Positions 1-9,454 are shown, numbered from the stretch's first letter. The stretch is 64,000 nucleotides of DNA from CBDCZI01 sp965224495 (GCA_965224495.1 CBDCZI010000029.1:186001-250000), one strand, 5' to 3'. Numbers and translations are program-made. The notes: generated by a model not told the origin, from the sequence alone.

Positions 1-1
1 A

Positions 2-199
2 TCGACAATTGTGATATTTAACCGTTGGGGTAACAAAGTTTTCGAAGCAGAAGACGGTTACAAAAACGATTGGGATGGAACAAGTAACTCAGGTATAACT
101 ATCGGAGGAAATGTTTTACCAGTAGGAACTTACTTCTATGTCTTAGATTTAGGTGACGGAAGTAAACTAATCAAAGGATATATTTACTTGAATAAATAA
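2..199 (+). CDS. C-terminal end of a T9SS type-B sorted (gliding motility-associated C-terminal domain) protein, 5' truncated by window
   Basis: The frame is already open at the left edge and ends at TAA 197-199, so only about the last 65 residues are seen. They contain FNRWGNKVFE, the DWDG segment, LPVGTYFYVLDLGDG and a final KGYIYLNK, the hallmarks of the gliding-motility-associated (T9SS type B) C-terminal sorting domain. The tail closely resembles the end of the next complete gene (659-2341), so the two are probably tandem paralogues. In this family the domain directs export across the outer membrane by the type IX system. The cargo part lies outside the window and cannot be named. An internal GTG at 11 is not a credible start. 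Confidence 0.85.
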   Translation, partial: STIVIFNRWGNKVFEAEDGYKNDWDGTSNSGITIGGNVLPVGTYFYVLDLGDGSKLIKGYIYLNK

Positions 200-217
200 A
201 AAAGCAAGCTATTTCTT

Positions 218-490
218 CCCCTCCTTTCCAAGGAGGGGTTAGGGGTGGTTTCGCTCTAAACATAAACTTTAAAGTACTCAAGTAAGGGTGGTTTCGCTCT
301 AAACATAAACTTTAAAGTGTTGAGGTAGGTAGGGTTGAATTGTATTTTGTGCAGGTAGTTTAGCCATAAACACAAAATTTGAATAATTAAAATGGACTTT
401 TCCCATTAACCGTGGGTGTGTTTATTAGATTCCGAAACAAGTTCGGAATGACATGCTAGCTAGGGTCATGCTGAACTTGTTTCAGCATCT
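218..490. repeat. Cluster of dispersed intergenic repeats in the 200-658 gap
   Basis: The 459-base gap after the first gene holds no credible ORF but several repeat types. At 218-238 is a palindrome, CCCCTCC-TTTCCAA-GGAGGGG, followed by GGTTAGGGGTGG. A 33-base unit at 243-275 is repeated exactly at 286-318 (period 43). At 428-452 is a hairpin around TTCCGAAACAAGTTCGGAA. At 465-490 is GTCATGCTGAACTTG followed by TTTCAGCATCT. Related copies of three of these types recur at 20.0-20.4 kb, so they look like genome-wide dispersed elements. Bases 491-658 show nothing beyond a possible -7 element TATCTTTA at 625-632. Confidence 0.7.
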
Positions 491-658
491 GAGTTTGTTC
501 AATTGCTCTAACTGCCCTTTAGGGGAAAAGAACGAATTAAAATATTGAACTGAATAGAGAAAGCCAATTAGTGATGAAAAAAGCATTAATTATTGAAAGG
601 ATATAATTAATACGAATTATTAGTTATCTTTAGGGCTCGAATTATTAGTAATTAGAAT

Positions 659-2341
659 ATGATAGAATTAATAAAAAAAGGAACTTGCTTTTTAGTCTTA
701 CTATTAAGTGTTACAACGAACCTACAAGCACAAGCTACCGATGACGCTATCACAGCGAAATTTGGAAAAGTAGAAGGTGTTGCTGTATTCGATAATGATG
801 GAGGATTTACAGAAGGAGGAACAACAACATTAGTTATTGTAGCGACAGGTACAACGACTTCATCTCAACCTGTGATTGACCTTGCACAAGGAATTATTAC
901 TTATGCACCTACGTACGCAGAAGCATTAGCAGGAACACCAAAAGAAATAATATATAAAGTATGTACAGATCAAACAGCAACAACTTGTGCAACAGCTACT
1001 ATCACGGTAACTATTACCGATGCTATCGATAGCGATGGCGATGGCGTAACAGATGCAAAAGAAACGTCTGATTTATTTGATGACATAGCACCAGCATTAC
1101 CGATAGGGACAACAAATACAGAACTAAGTCCAGGTGCAACAGATGCTTGTGCTTATAAAGTAACAAGTATAAACACAACAGTAACTTATGCAGGAGATTG
1201 TGATGGTGATGGAGTGAAAGACAGTCAAGAGGCTACAGACGGTACTGATAGAGAACTCGCTTGTTCTTTTAAAACTGAAAGCATTACTTTAGAGATAACT
1301 TCGACACAAGATTGTGATGGTGACGGAGTAACGAGCAAGCAAGAAGGGATTGATGGTACAGATCCAAGTGATGGTTGTAATTATTTACCAGCAAGTCAAA
1401 GCGTAGCAACAGAGCCAGCTTGGAAAGTAATGGATTGTGATGGAGATGGTACACTCAACGGGGTTGATGGAACTAACGGAGCAACAGCTCTAAACCCTTG
1501 CTTAGGAGGTACACCTGATGAGACACATGCTTTTTGGAAAAATTACGATTGTGATGGTGATGGGGTGACTAATCAACAAGAAAAAGACGACCTTACAGAT
1601 CCTGATATAGAATGTGATTTTAAGGTAACGAGTATAACTAAGCCACAAAGTGCAACATGGAATAATGGTGATTGTGATAATGACGGAATTAATAACGGAA
1701 TAGAAGTAGGTGTTAACTCTTTGGAGCCAGTGAATACAGATAATGATGCTTTGCCAGATTTTAAGGATGTAGATTCAGATGGTGATGGTATTTCAGATGA
1801 GATAGAGAAAGCAATTCATTCAGATGATGATGGCGTATTCAATTTTAGAGATTTAGATTCAGATAATGATGAGATATCGGATGCTGACGAAAAAGACCTT
1901 GACGGCGATGGTAAATTAGACGATACAGATAAAGATGGCTTGCCTAATTATATTGATGTTGATGATGATAATGATGGTTTCCCAACAATAAAAGAAGGAA
2001 GTACTAATGATTGTAACGATAATGGTGTATTGGATTACTTAGATAAAAGACGTTGTGATATTACTGTCCCGGAAGGGTTTTCGCCAAACGGTGATGGTGT
2101 AAATGATTTGTTTGTTATTGAAGGAGTGACTCTTTATAATGACGCAACATTAACTGTCATTAATAGATGGGGACACAGAGTCTACAAATCAGAAGGAGGT
2201 TATGACAATACTTGGGATGGGAAAAGCGAAATAGGAGTGAACATAGGTGATAAAGCATTACCTGTAGGAACTTATTTCTATATCTTAGATCTTGGAGACG
2301 GTTCCGACGTAGAAAAGGGATATGTCTATTTAAATAAATAA
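659..2341 (+). CDS. T9SS type-B sorted surface protein with thrombospondin type-3 (calcium-binding) repeats
   Basis: This is a 560-residue secreted protein. Residues 1-25 form a signal peptide ending near LQAQ. An Ig/cadherin-like stretch follows (about 26-125), then many Asp-rich DxDGDGV repeats of the thrombospondin type-3 kind (about 125-460), which bind calcium in known family members. A final domain starts at PEGFSPNGDGVNDLF (about 465) and holds INRWGHRVY, NTWDG and LPVGTYFYILDLGDG, the gliding motility-associated/type-B T9SS sorting domain. It lies 55 bases before a PorP/SprF gene and an OmpA-type gene, the usual genomic partners of type-B cargo. It probably acts as a surface adhesin or structural protein; the ligand is unknown. 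Confidence 0.9.
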   Translation: MIELIKKGTCFLVLLLSVTTNLQAQATDDAITAKFGKVEGVAVFDNDGGFTEGGTTTLVIVATGTTTSSQPVIDLAQGIITYAPTYAEALAGTPKEIIYKVCTDQTATTCATATITVTITDAIDSDGDGVTDAKETSDLFDDIAPALPIGTTNTELSPGATDACAYKVTSINTTVTYAGDCDGDGVKDSQEATDGTDRELACSFKTESITLEITSTQDCDGDGVTSKQEGIDGTDPSDGCNYLPASQSVATEPAWKVMDCDGDGTLNGVDGTNGATALNPCLGGTPDETHAFWKNYDCDGDGVTNQQEKDDLTDPDIECDFKVTSITKPQSATWNNGDCDNDGINNGIEVGVNSLEPVNTDNDALPDFKDVDSDGDGISDEIEKAIHSDDDGVFNFRDLDSDNDEISDADEKDLDGDGKLDDTDKDGLPNYIDVDDDNDGFPTIKEGSTNDCNDNGVLDYLDKRRCDITVPEGFSPNGDGVNDLFVIEGVTLYNDATLTVINRWGHRVYKSEGGYDNTWDGKSEIGVNIGDKALPVGTYFYILDLGDGSDVEKGYVYLNK

Positions 2342-2396
2342 CAATAGAATACGATACTTTAAAATAAAGTGCGTTAAGCACAAAACTTTTAAGATT

Positions 2397-3326
2397 ATGA
2401 ATAAAAAAATACTAATAGTAGGATTGGCAATTATTTCCGCTTTCGGGGCTTTTGCACAGCAAGAAGCAATGTTTACGCATTATTCTTTTAATACATTAGC
2501 CGTAAACTCTGGTTATGCGGGTAGTAGAGATGCTTTAACGATTACAGGTTTACACCGTTCGCAATGGCTCGGTTTTGATGGAGCACCAACAACACAAACA
2601 TTGACGGCTCACGCACCAATAGCTAATGAAAGAATTGGTTTAGGTTTGTCTATCTTAAATGATAAAATAGGACCAACAAAGCAAACAGCTTTTTACGCAG
2701 ATTTTGCTTATAAAATACCAATTAAAAAAGGGAAATTAGCTTTTGGTTTAAAAGGTGGTTTGAACATGGTAAGCAATAGCTTAGCTGGTTTGAAAACAAC
2801 AGATGGTAACGATGCTAATTTTCAAGAGAGTACGCAAAGTAAACTGTTACCAAACGTTGGTTTTGGATTGTATTACTCAACACAAAAGTTTTACATTGGA
2901 GCATCTACTCCTCGTTTGTTAGAAAATGATTACAAAACAAATACAACAACAGGAGGTACGTCATTAGAAAAACGTCACTACTACTTTATTGGAGGGCTTG
3001 TCTTTCCTTTGAATGCTAGTGAAACTGTCAAATTACGCCCGACTACTTTTGTAAAAGTAACAGAAGCAGCACCAATCGAATTAGATTTAACGGCATTATT
3101 TTATTTTAATGATAAATTTTGGATTGGCCCAATGTTTAGGTCTGGAGATGCTTTTGGAGCATTAGCAGGGATGAACATTACAACACAATTTTCTTTAGGG
3201 TACTCGTTTGATTATTCTTATGCCAACTCTACATTTAAGTACAATGGAGGGTCACACGAAGTAATGTTGAGGTATGACTTCTTGTTTGGACATAGAAAAA
3301 GAGTTCAATCACCACGTTATTTCTAA
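2397..3326 (+). CDS. PorP/SprF family type IX secretion system outer-membrane protein
   Basis: The protein has 309 residues with a signal peptide ending at AFAQ (about residue 20). The mature N-terminus (QQEAMFTHYSFNTLAVNSGYAG) and the following HRSQWLGFDGAPTTQTL block are diagnostic of the PorP/SprF family. In this family the mature protein is an outer-membrane beta barrel that works with T9SS, and SprF-type members are needed to put type-B cargo such as SprB on the surface. The gene sits between a type-B cargo gene and an OmpA/PD40 gene on the same strand with short gaps, so an operon is likely. Its probable client is the upstream protein. Confidence 0.9.
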   Translation: MNKKILIVGLAIISAFGAFAQQEAMFTHYSFNTLAVNSGYAGSRDALTITGLHRSQWLGFDGAPTTQTLTAHAPIANERIGLGLSILNDKIGPTKQTAFYADFAYKIPIKKGKLAFGLKGGLNMVSNSLAGLKTTDGNDANFQESTQSKLLPNVGFGLYYSTQKFYIGASTPRLLENDYKTNTTTGGTSLEKRHYYFIGGLVFPLNASETVKLRPTTFVKVTEAAPIELDLTALFYFNDKFWIGPMFRSGDAFGALAGMNITTQFSLGYSFDYSYANSTFKYNGGSHEVMLRYDFLFGHRKRVQSPRYF

Positions 3327-3372
3327 TCATAAAATTCAAAATACAATTCATTTTGTATAATCATCTTTTAAT

Positions 3373-5628
3373 ATGAATATCATGTATAAAAATATATATT
3401 TAGGTATTGCATTTTTAGCAATTTCAGCTCTTTCTTTTTCTCAAGAAGCAGGGAATGGAAAGAAGAAAAAGGCAGATGCGAAATACCATAATTACGCATA
3501 CGACCAAGCAATTGAGAAATATGTAGAGTTAGACGATAAGTCTATCGACTCGAAAAGGAAATTGGCGATGAGTTACTATTACACAAACGACTTAGCGAAA
3601 GCTGAAGAGACGTTTGCTGAAATAGTGGCCGACAATGCATCGACAGCTGAGGATGCTTATATGTACGCTGCGATTTTACGTAAGAATGAAAAATATACAG
3701 AGTCAGACACTTGGATGACTAAATTTCATGCCTTAGCGCCAGACGATCATAGAGGTACAGATTATGCTTCGCATACAGGGGAACATATTCAGTTGTTGAA
3801 AGATAAGGGACAATTCACTATCAAAAACTTAGATATTAATACAGCAGAAGAAGATTTTGGTGCTACGTATTATGAAGACATGGTTTTGTTTGCTTCTTCT
3901 CGTCATACAGTAAGAACAATCAAAAGAACGTGGAATAGAAATAACTTGCCTTATTTGGATATTTACCAAGCACATGTTGATGAAAATGCTGAATTATCAT
4001 CACCTCATGTTTTTAGAAAAGGATTAAACAAAAGATACCACGAAGGTCCTGTTGCTTTTAACAAAGAGCACACGACAATGATTTACACTAGAAATAATTA
4101 CCAACACAGAAGTAAAGACGGAACGGTTAAATTACAAATGTTTGTTTCTCACTTAAAGAAACATGGCAAATGGTCAAGACCAAGACCGTTTACACATAAC
4201 TCAATTGAGTATTCGGTAGGACATGCAGCGTTTACACCAGATGGTAAGTGGTTGTATTTTGCATCGGATATTGAAGGTGGATTTGGAGGTGTTGATCTTT
4301 ACAAAGTAAGTATCAACGAAGACGATACTTTCGGTGAGATGATTAACTTAGGTGATAAAATCAATACAGAAGGAACAGAAATGTTTCCTGATATTCATGA
4401 CAAAGGAATGTTATTTTTCTCTTCTGACGGATTAGTTGGATTAGGAGGATTGGATTTATTTGTAGCGGAGTTGAAACCAGATTATTCTATTGGCAAAGTA
4501 ATGAACTTCGGTACGCCGATGAACTCAAGTAAAGATGATTTTTCTTTTGTATTGCATGATTCTTTAAACCAAGGATATTTTGCATCAAACAGAGATGGAG
4601 GGAAAGGTGATGATGACCTTTATTCTTTCAATATGTTAAAGCCATTTTCTTTTGGGAAATCAATACAAGGAATTGCTAAAGATAAAAATGGAAATATCTT
4701 GGCAGGAGCATTGATTAATCTTTATGATGAAGCAGGAAACAAAGTACAAACGGCTACATCAAACGACAAAGGAGAGTTTACATTTTCAGCAGAAGGAGAC
4801 AAGAAATTCACTTTAGACGGAAACAAAGAAGATTATTTCGAAGGGAAGAATAAAGTAAATACATTTACTGATGAAGCGATAATAAAAACAGATGTGGTTT
4901 TGGAAAAAGACCCTGGTTTATCCCTTTATGCTTTGATCACAGATAAGAAAACAGGTGCTCCTTTAGAAGGTGTAACAGTTACTTTGACTGATAATATGAC
5001 AGCTAAATCAGAACGCTTTGTAACACCAGGAACAGGAGATTATAGAAAAGCATTGGCAGATAAAAAATTAAAAGATAGAGGTAGCTATAACTTGACTTTA
5101 CAAAAAGCAGGTTACTTCACTAAAACAGTAACGTATAACACGGAGTTCAAACAGCCAGGTCAGTATGACGTACATACGAACTTAGATTTGAGTTTAGATG
5201 AAGAAGTAACAGATTTAGGAGAATTAGTAGTAATTAACCCAATTAAATTTGATTACAACAAATTCAACATTCGTCCAGATGCTGCGGTAGAGTTAGATAA
5301 GATTGTAGAGGTGATGAACAAATACGAACACATGGTGGTAGAGCTCGGTGCTCACACAGATTGTAGAGGTTCGGCTGCTTACAACGAAAAATTATCTGAC
5401 AGAAGAGCAAAAGCTTCTGCGAAATACATTAAAGGTAAAATCACTAACCCAGAACGTATTTACGGTAAAGGTTATGGAGAAAATAAGTTGTTGAATACTT
5501 GTGCGACATGTAAATCATGTACAAAAGAAGAACATGACGGAAACAGACGTACAGAGTTTAAAGTAATAAGTACAGGAAACGATAAGTTGAAAGTACACAA
5601 TACAAGTACCGATTCTTTTGAGAAATAA
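3373..5628 (+). CDS. OmpA-family lipoprotein-like cell envelope protein with TPR, PD40 and carboxypeptidase-regulatory domains
   Basis: This 751-residue protein has a signal sequence ending near LSFSQ. In order it shows a TPR-like helical region (about 30-130), WD40-like beta-propeller (PD40) strands with FTPDGKWLYFASD (about 235-420), one or two carboxypeptidase-regulatory-like beta-sandwich domains (about 430-590), and an OmpA peptidoglycan-binding domain (about 640-745) with FDYNKFNIRPDA and ELGAHTDCRG. This is the architecture of PorE-like and PorP-partner proteins that anchor T9SS parts to peptidoglycan. An alternative ATG at 3382 would only trim the signal peptide. A strong terminator follows, closing the module. 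Confidence 0.88.
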   Translation: MNIMYKNIYLGIAFLAISALSFSQEAGNGKKKKADAKYHNYAYDQAIEKYVELDDKSIDSKRKLAMSYYYTNDLAKAEETFAEIVADNASTAEDAYMYAAILRKNEKYTESDTWMTKFHALAPDDHRGTDYASHTGEHIQLLKDKGQFTIKNLDINTAEEDFGATYYEDMVLFASSRHTVRTIKRTWNRNNLPYLDIYQAHVDENAELSSPHVFRKGLNKRYHEGPVAFNKEHTTMIYTRNNYQHRSKDGTVKLQMFVSHLKKHGKWSRPRPFTHNSIEYSVGHAAFTPDGKWLYFASDIEGGFGGVDLYKVSINEDDTFGEMINLGDKINTEGTEMFPDIHDKGMLFFSSDGLVGLGGLDLFVAELKPDYSIGKVMNFGTPMNSSKDDFSFVLHDSLNQGYFASNRDGGKGDDDLYSFNMLKPFSFGKSIQGIAKDKNGNILAGALINLYDEAGNKVQTATSNDKGEFTFSAEGDKKFTLDGNKEDYFEGKNKVNTFTDEAIIKTDVVLEKDPGLSLYALITDKKTGAPLEGVTVTLTDNMTAKSERFVTPGTGDYRKALADKKLKDRGSYNLTLQKAGYFTKTVTYNTEFKQPGQYDVHTNLDLSLDEEVTDLGELVVINPIKFDYNKFNIRPDAAVELDKIVEVMNKYEHMVVELGAHTDCRGSAAYNEKLSDRRAKASAKYIKGKITNPERIYGKGYGENKLLNTCATCKSCTKEEHDGNRRTEFKVISTGNDKLKVHNTSTDSFEK

Positions 5629-5648
5629 GAAGAGTTTAACTCAGTAGT

Positions 5649-5684
5649 AAAAAGCCACTTAATTAATTTTAAGTGGCTTTTTTG
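5649..5684 (+). terminator. Rho-independent terminator after the T9SS/OmpA module
   Basis: Perfect stem AAAAGCCACTTA / TAAGTGGCTTTT followed by a T run, about 20 bases after the OmpA-type stop codon. Confidence 0.85.
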
Positions 5685-5852
5685 TGTTATGTAGTTTTTT
5701 TTAGTGAGTACAAAAATAGGAAGGTCATACCTGTTTTTTTCAGAACCTGAGGTAAATACAGTACCAATTTGACCTTTTAAGGATAAAGAAGGTACTAGGA
5801 ACTAATAGCTGAAAGCTAAGAACGAAAAAGTGAATTTATCTATATATTCTAC

Positions 5853-5883
5853 TTGGTACTCAAATCTAATTTTCTTATATTTA
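5853..5883 (+). promoter_or_regulatory. Candidate flavobacterial promoter for the small membrane protein gene
   Basis: TTG at 5853-5855 and TATATTTA at 5876-5883 are separated by 20 bases. This fits the Bacteroidota primary sigma pattern TTG-N17..23-TAnnTTTG, with the last base differing. It lies about 30 bases before the ATG at 5914. The rest of the 5685-5913 gap shows nothing recognisable. Confidence 0.45.
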
Positions 5884-5913
5884 ATCTTTAAACTAACTTA
5901 AAATAAATACATT

Positions 5914-6330
5914 ATGATTTACGGAATAATACTCATTTTATTAGGGCTATTAGCTGCGCCTTCTTTGTTGTTATCAAAAAAACCAAATGCAAAAGAATTG
6001 TTAAATAAAATAACACCTTTTCAAGGTTGGATAGGGTTAGTGTTTTGTTTGTGGGGAATTTGGGGGATTATTCAAGGAGTCTTGAATTTAGGGATGCTAA
6101 GTACAGCACCAATCGCTTGGGCGACAAGCATGGCAACAGCTGTAATAGAGGCAGTCTTAGGTTTTCTTTTAGGTTACGGAATGATAAACAAGCACTTGTT
6201 GTCTAAAAATGATAACTTGGAAGATACAGGAGAAGAGTTTTTGGCTAAGTTAGCACCCAAACAAGCGAAATTAGGTTTGGTAGGTGTTTGTTTAGGAGCA
6301 TGGGTTATCGTATATAGCTTGATGAGCTAA
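5914..6330 (+). CDS. Small integral membrane protein of unknown function
   Basis: The product is 138 residues and strongly hydrophobic. Predicted membrane segments lie at about residues 2-20, 38-57, 66-90 and 117-136. A charged linker near residues 96-110 (KNDNLEDTGEEF) separates the last pair. The paired stretches 'FQGWIGLVFCLWG' and 'KQAKLGLVGVCLGAW' look like an internal two-fold repeat, so the fold may come from a duplicated two-helix unit. No catalytic motif is visible and I do not recognise the family. It is monocistronic, with its own candidate promoter and a strong terminator. Confidence 0.75.
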   Translation: MIYGIILILLGLLAAPSLLLSKKPNAKELLNKITPFQGWIGLVFCLWGIWGIIQGVLNLGMLSTAPIAWATSMATAVIEAVLGFLLGYGMINKHLLSKNDNLEDTGEEFLAKLAPKQAKLGLVGVCLGAWVIVYSLMS

Positions 6331-6346
6331 GACAGATTTACCAAAA

Positions 6347-6393
6347 CATAAAAAAAGTCCAAATTGAAATTCAATTTGGACTTTTTTTATGTT
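6347..6393. terminator. Long perfect hairpin, probably a bidirectional terminator
   Basis: The arms ACATAAAAAAAGTCCAAAT and ATTTGGACTTTTTTTATGT form a nearly loop-free hairpin with T runs in both directions. It lies between the + strand membrane protein gene and the - strand tRNA-Arg, and could terminate both. Confidence 0.8.
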
Positions 6394-6434
6394 CATTTTT
6401 TGTGTTGTTTACCTCAACGTACACAAAACTATAG

Positions 6435-6508
6435 TGACCCCGACAGGATTCAAACCTGTAACCCTCAGAGCCGAAATCTGATATTCTATTCAATTGAACT
6501 ACGGGGCC
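6435..6508 (-). tRNA. tRNA-Arg(TCG)
   Basis: The reverse complement folds as a 74-base tRNA. The acceptor stem is GGCCCCG/CGGGGTC with one G-U pair. The anticodon stem is TCAGA/TCTGA with loop TTTCGGC, giving anticodon TCG (reads CGA). The T arm ACAGG-TTTGAAT-CCTGT is canonical and the discriminator is A. CCA is not encoded. Confidence 0.93.
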
Positions 6509-6588
6509 ATCCTGCAAAAGCAGAATACAAAAGTGTCGAGTTATTTACTTAAAACCAATAAAAGGTGTAAATATTTCGAGTCTATAAA

Positions 6589-8055
6589 TTATTTAGAAAG
6601 ATGTTCTTTACGTAATAAGTCATTCACTGTTTTTACGGGGTTAAACGTAATCAAAGGTACTTCAACAAATAAGCTCAACCAATTAGCCATTGCTCCATTC
6701 CATAAACCAGGGAGCTCAAGTGCTTTTAAGTCTTTACCATTTCTTGATTTATGTGTAATAAAACCAGTAGATGTATCAATAAAATCAATGAGGTTAAATT
6801 TCTCACCTTCAAAATTTTTGGTGTAACAAATTAAATCAACAGGATTGAAATGTGTGGCTTCTGTTACTAATTTTTGTTGTTCGGTTGATTTTGGGTCTAT
6901 CTGTGACGACTCAACAATTTGCAAACTACGTTGCCCTGTTTTGTTGATTGTCCAGAAAGGTCCTCCCCCAGGTTCTCCTTGGTTTTTCACCATTCCACAA
7001 ACACGTATAGGGCGGTTAAGAGCGACTAACAATTCGTCAATAGAGGAGGCTTTGATACCAAAAGTAGTTAAAGCAAAAACAGCGATTTCCAATAAACGCT
7101 CTTCAGTTAAACCTTCAGTTAATAAATCATTGATATAAGTATGTACTTTGTCTTTTGTCGATAGTAATAACCCAGCTAAAGCTCTTTTGTATTCTACCGT
7201 TTGTTTTTTGATTTCATCAGGCACTACATTGTCAATGTTTTTGATAAAAATCAATCCTTCTTTGATATCATTCAAATTATAAATCAATGCTCCGTGACCA
7301 CCAGGACGAAATAAAATTTGTCCCTTTCTGTTTTTAAATGGCGTATTGTCTGCGTTTACGGCAATTGTATCTGTGGCGATTTTTTGTACCGAATAAGAAA
7401 TGTGAAAGGTTACTCGAAACTCATTTTCCAGATTCTCTATCTTTTCTTTAATCAATGCTTGAACTCCTTTTAGATGTTCTTGTGAAACAGTGAAATGGAC
7501 TTTGGCTATACCGTCTTTTGAAGTGTACTTCGACGCCTCAGCCAAGTGTTCTTCAAAAGCAGTTCGGTTTCCTGTGCTGTATTTATGAAAAGGGATAAGA
7601 CCTTTTGGCGAGTTGCCATAGTTTAATCCTGATTCATTGACCATGTAATCAGCTATTTTAACCAAATCATCAAGGTTAGCTGTGTTTAATGAAGGGAATG
7701 AGCTATCTATTTTTTCTCCAAAAGCAAAAGCTTTGTAGTCTTGTAATGTTTCAACAATAGCGTGAGCTAAACTTGGGTTGTCAATAAAATCAAAAACCTC
7801 TTTAAACATACGACTGGCAGCACCGGAAGCAGGGACAAACTTGATCGCTGTTGCTTTCGTTTGGTTTTTGTAAAAATCTGCGTGTAGTTTTAACTCTTTT
7901 TCAGACAATATGATAATCCCTTTTTTGGGCGTCGCAGGAGAGGAAAGTTCCATAAAAGGAAACCCTGTTTCAAAAGACTGAAGTTGTGAATTGATTGTTT
8001 TCAAATCGATTGCTTTTGATTTGAAAAGTGAAAGGTCTTCTTGGGTATATGTCAT
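6589..8055 (-). CDS. DUF4301 family protein
   Basis: The 488-residue cytoplasmic protein has no signal peptide. It matches the Bacteroidota family DUF4301 through VPASGAASRMFK (residues 74-85), FRPGGHGALIYNLN and RPIRVCGMVKNQGEPGGGPF. The GAASRM loop resembles the glycine-rich nucleotide-binding loop of sugar nucleotidyltransferases, so an NTP-transferase-like fold is possible; that is inference, and no substrate is known. It overlaps the upstream amidase gene by four bases (ATGA type), which suggests translational coupling and perhaps a cell-wall role. Confidence 0.85.
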   Translation of the reverse strand: MTYTQEDLSLFKSKAIDLKTINSQLQSFETGFPFMELSSPATPKKGIIILSEKELKLHADFYKNQTKATAIKFVPASGAASRMFKEVFDFIDNPSLAHAIVETLQDYKAFAFGEKIDSSFPSLNTANLDDLVKIADYMVNESGLNYGNSPKGLIPFHKYSTGNRTAFEEHLAEASKYTSKDGIAKVHFTVSQEHLKGVQALIKEKIENLENEFRVTFHISYSVQKIATDTIAVNADNTPFKNRKGQILFRPGGHGALIYNLNDIKEGLIFIKNIDNVVPDEIKKQTVEYKRALAGLLLSTKDKVHTYINDLLTEGLTEERLLEIAVFALTTFGIKASSIDELLVALNRPIRVCGMVKNQGEPGGGPFWTINKTGQRSLQIVESSQIDPKSTEQQKLVTEATHFNPVDLICYTKNFEGEKFNLIDFIDTSTGFITHKSRNGKDLKALELPGLWNGAMANWLSLFVEVPLITFNPVKTVNDLLRKEHLSK

Positions 8056-9284
8056 CTTTGGTTGTTTAAATACGCTGTTATTCCTTCAATAATACCGTTA
8101 GCAACATGCGTAATTCGCTGAGGAGCATACGGTGTTCTCGTTTTGTTTAACCGATAGCTCTCTTCAAAATTATCTTGGTATAACGCCTCGATATAACAGA
8201 GTGTACCTTTGATTTGTCTTGTTAAGGCCAAATTACGAGAGAACACTCCTTTTTTGTTTGTTGGAATACAATAATTATTAAGGTAACTAATTTCACGAAA
8301 ATCTTCGATAATAGCAACACCTGTGTGCTTTTTTAATCCATTTAATAAATAGTTTGAAAAAATAATACTTTCATTAATCTCGTTAGTTTGGCTCAGTCTA
8401 ACAAAATGATTGAAATCAATTTGTTTTTCTACCTCACCGTTCATAAAAGCACCAGGCACAAAAGCCATGCTGTAATTTGCTGGTGTAGTTACTTTCCAGT
8501 TGGTGTTAGCGACATCTACATTATAATGGACGATAACAGTAATGTCTGGGTGAAATTGGTTGATGATTTTGGCTCGTTGATAAAAATCTAATTGTTTAAA
8601 GAATTTATGAAAGATGTATTTATTGGCTAATAGAGTGGTGTCGATTTTCTTTTCAAGCAGTTTTTCGGCTAATTCAGCTGTGATAATTTCGTTTTTTAAA
8701 CAAGAATCAAGGTCACGGTGAAAATGAGTATTTAGCCAATCGAAATAAGTGTAGCCAAAAGCACTTTCTCCTTTTTTGCGGGTAACAAAAACGTCAGCAC
8801 CAAGTTTCGTTAAGCTGTCTTTTATTTTTTCGACAGTGAGGTAGGTCAATTCGCCTTCAAAAAAGAAAATAGAATCTTTTAAATAAGGATGCTTGATTTT
8901 TATTTGTTTACCTTCTACTTCTGCCATTTCGGGCGTTCCTGCTAGATGCCCAGGGTCTAAGGCAACTTTAAAACCTAATAAAGGGAGTTGAGGAGGTAGT
9001 GGGGTGATTTCTTTTTTGACGATACACTTACTATTCAAGTCCCAAAAATAAAGAGAGGGAGTCGGGCAAAGGAAACTCTCACGCAATACAGAGAGTCCTT
9101 TTTGTGTTAAAGAAAAGGTTGTGTCATTAAAACGGTAAGTTGTTGTGTCTATCGTTTTCGAAATATGGTTAAATAGCAAGGTGTCTTTAATAAGCAAACC
9201 ATAGTTGTAACCTCCTTTTTGCCCTTTAGATAAAAAGGAACTAGAAAATAGCAGAAGAAAAAAGAACAGTTTATAGGGACGCAT
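8052..9284 (-). CDS. N-acetylmuramoyl-L-alanine amidase (Amidase_3-like) family protein
   Basis: This 410-residue exported protein has a signal peptide ending near FLSKG. An N-terminal beta-rich region (about 25-100) precedes a zinc amidase domain. The usual ligand and catalytic positions are visible: DPGH at 110-113, the Glu of FFEGELTYLT near 143-145, the His of VIVHYNVD near 250, and a C-terminal Glu in CYIEALYQ. The family cleaves the lactyl-amide bond between MurNAc and L-Ala in peptidoglycan. There is a large insertion between the Glu and second His motifs. It is the first gene of a two-gene unit with the DUF4301 gene. Confidence 0.82.
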   Translation of the reverse strand: MRPYKLFFFLLLFSSSFLSKGQKGGYNYGLLIKDTLLFNHISKTIDTTTYRFNDTTFSLTQKGLSVLRESFLCPTPSLYFWDLNSKCIVKKEITPLPPQLPLLGFKVALDPGHLAGTPEMAEVEGKQIKIKHPYLKDSIFFFEGELTYLTVEKIKDSLTKLGADVFVTRKKGESAFGYTYFDWLNTHFHRDLDSCLKNEIITAELAEKLLEKKIDTTLLANKYIFHKFFKQLDFYQRAKIINQFHPDITVIVHYNVDVANTNWKVTTPANYSMAFVPGAFMNGEVEKQIDFNHFVRLSQTNEINESIIFSNYLLNGLKKHTGVAIIEDFREISYLNNYCIPTNKKGVFSRNLALTRQIKGTLCYIEALYQDNFEESYRLNKTRTPYAPQRITHVANGIIEGITAYLNNQR

Positions 9285-9454
9285 ATATTTATGTCTGAAG
9301 AGATGTATTGGTAATGTAAATTACACTTTTTCAAATTAAATTTTGCTAAAAAAGATATTCATAGCACTATTTTTATTTATTATTTTGTAATTTAGAAGTT
9401 GATAAAAATCCATTTTTTTATAAATGGGTAATTAGTGATTTAAATAATAACGTT

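Noticed and set aside
243..318. Two exact 33-base repeats that look like a minimal CRISPR array
   Set aside because: Only two copies with a 10-base gap, no further units or cas genes, and a diverged relative at 20367. This is a dispersed repeat.
6364..6826. Two short plus-strand ORFs near 6.4-6.8 kb
   Set aside because: One crosses the tRNA-Arg gene and the terminator; the other is mostly antisense to the DUF4301 gene.
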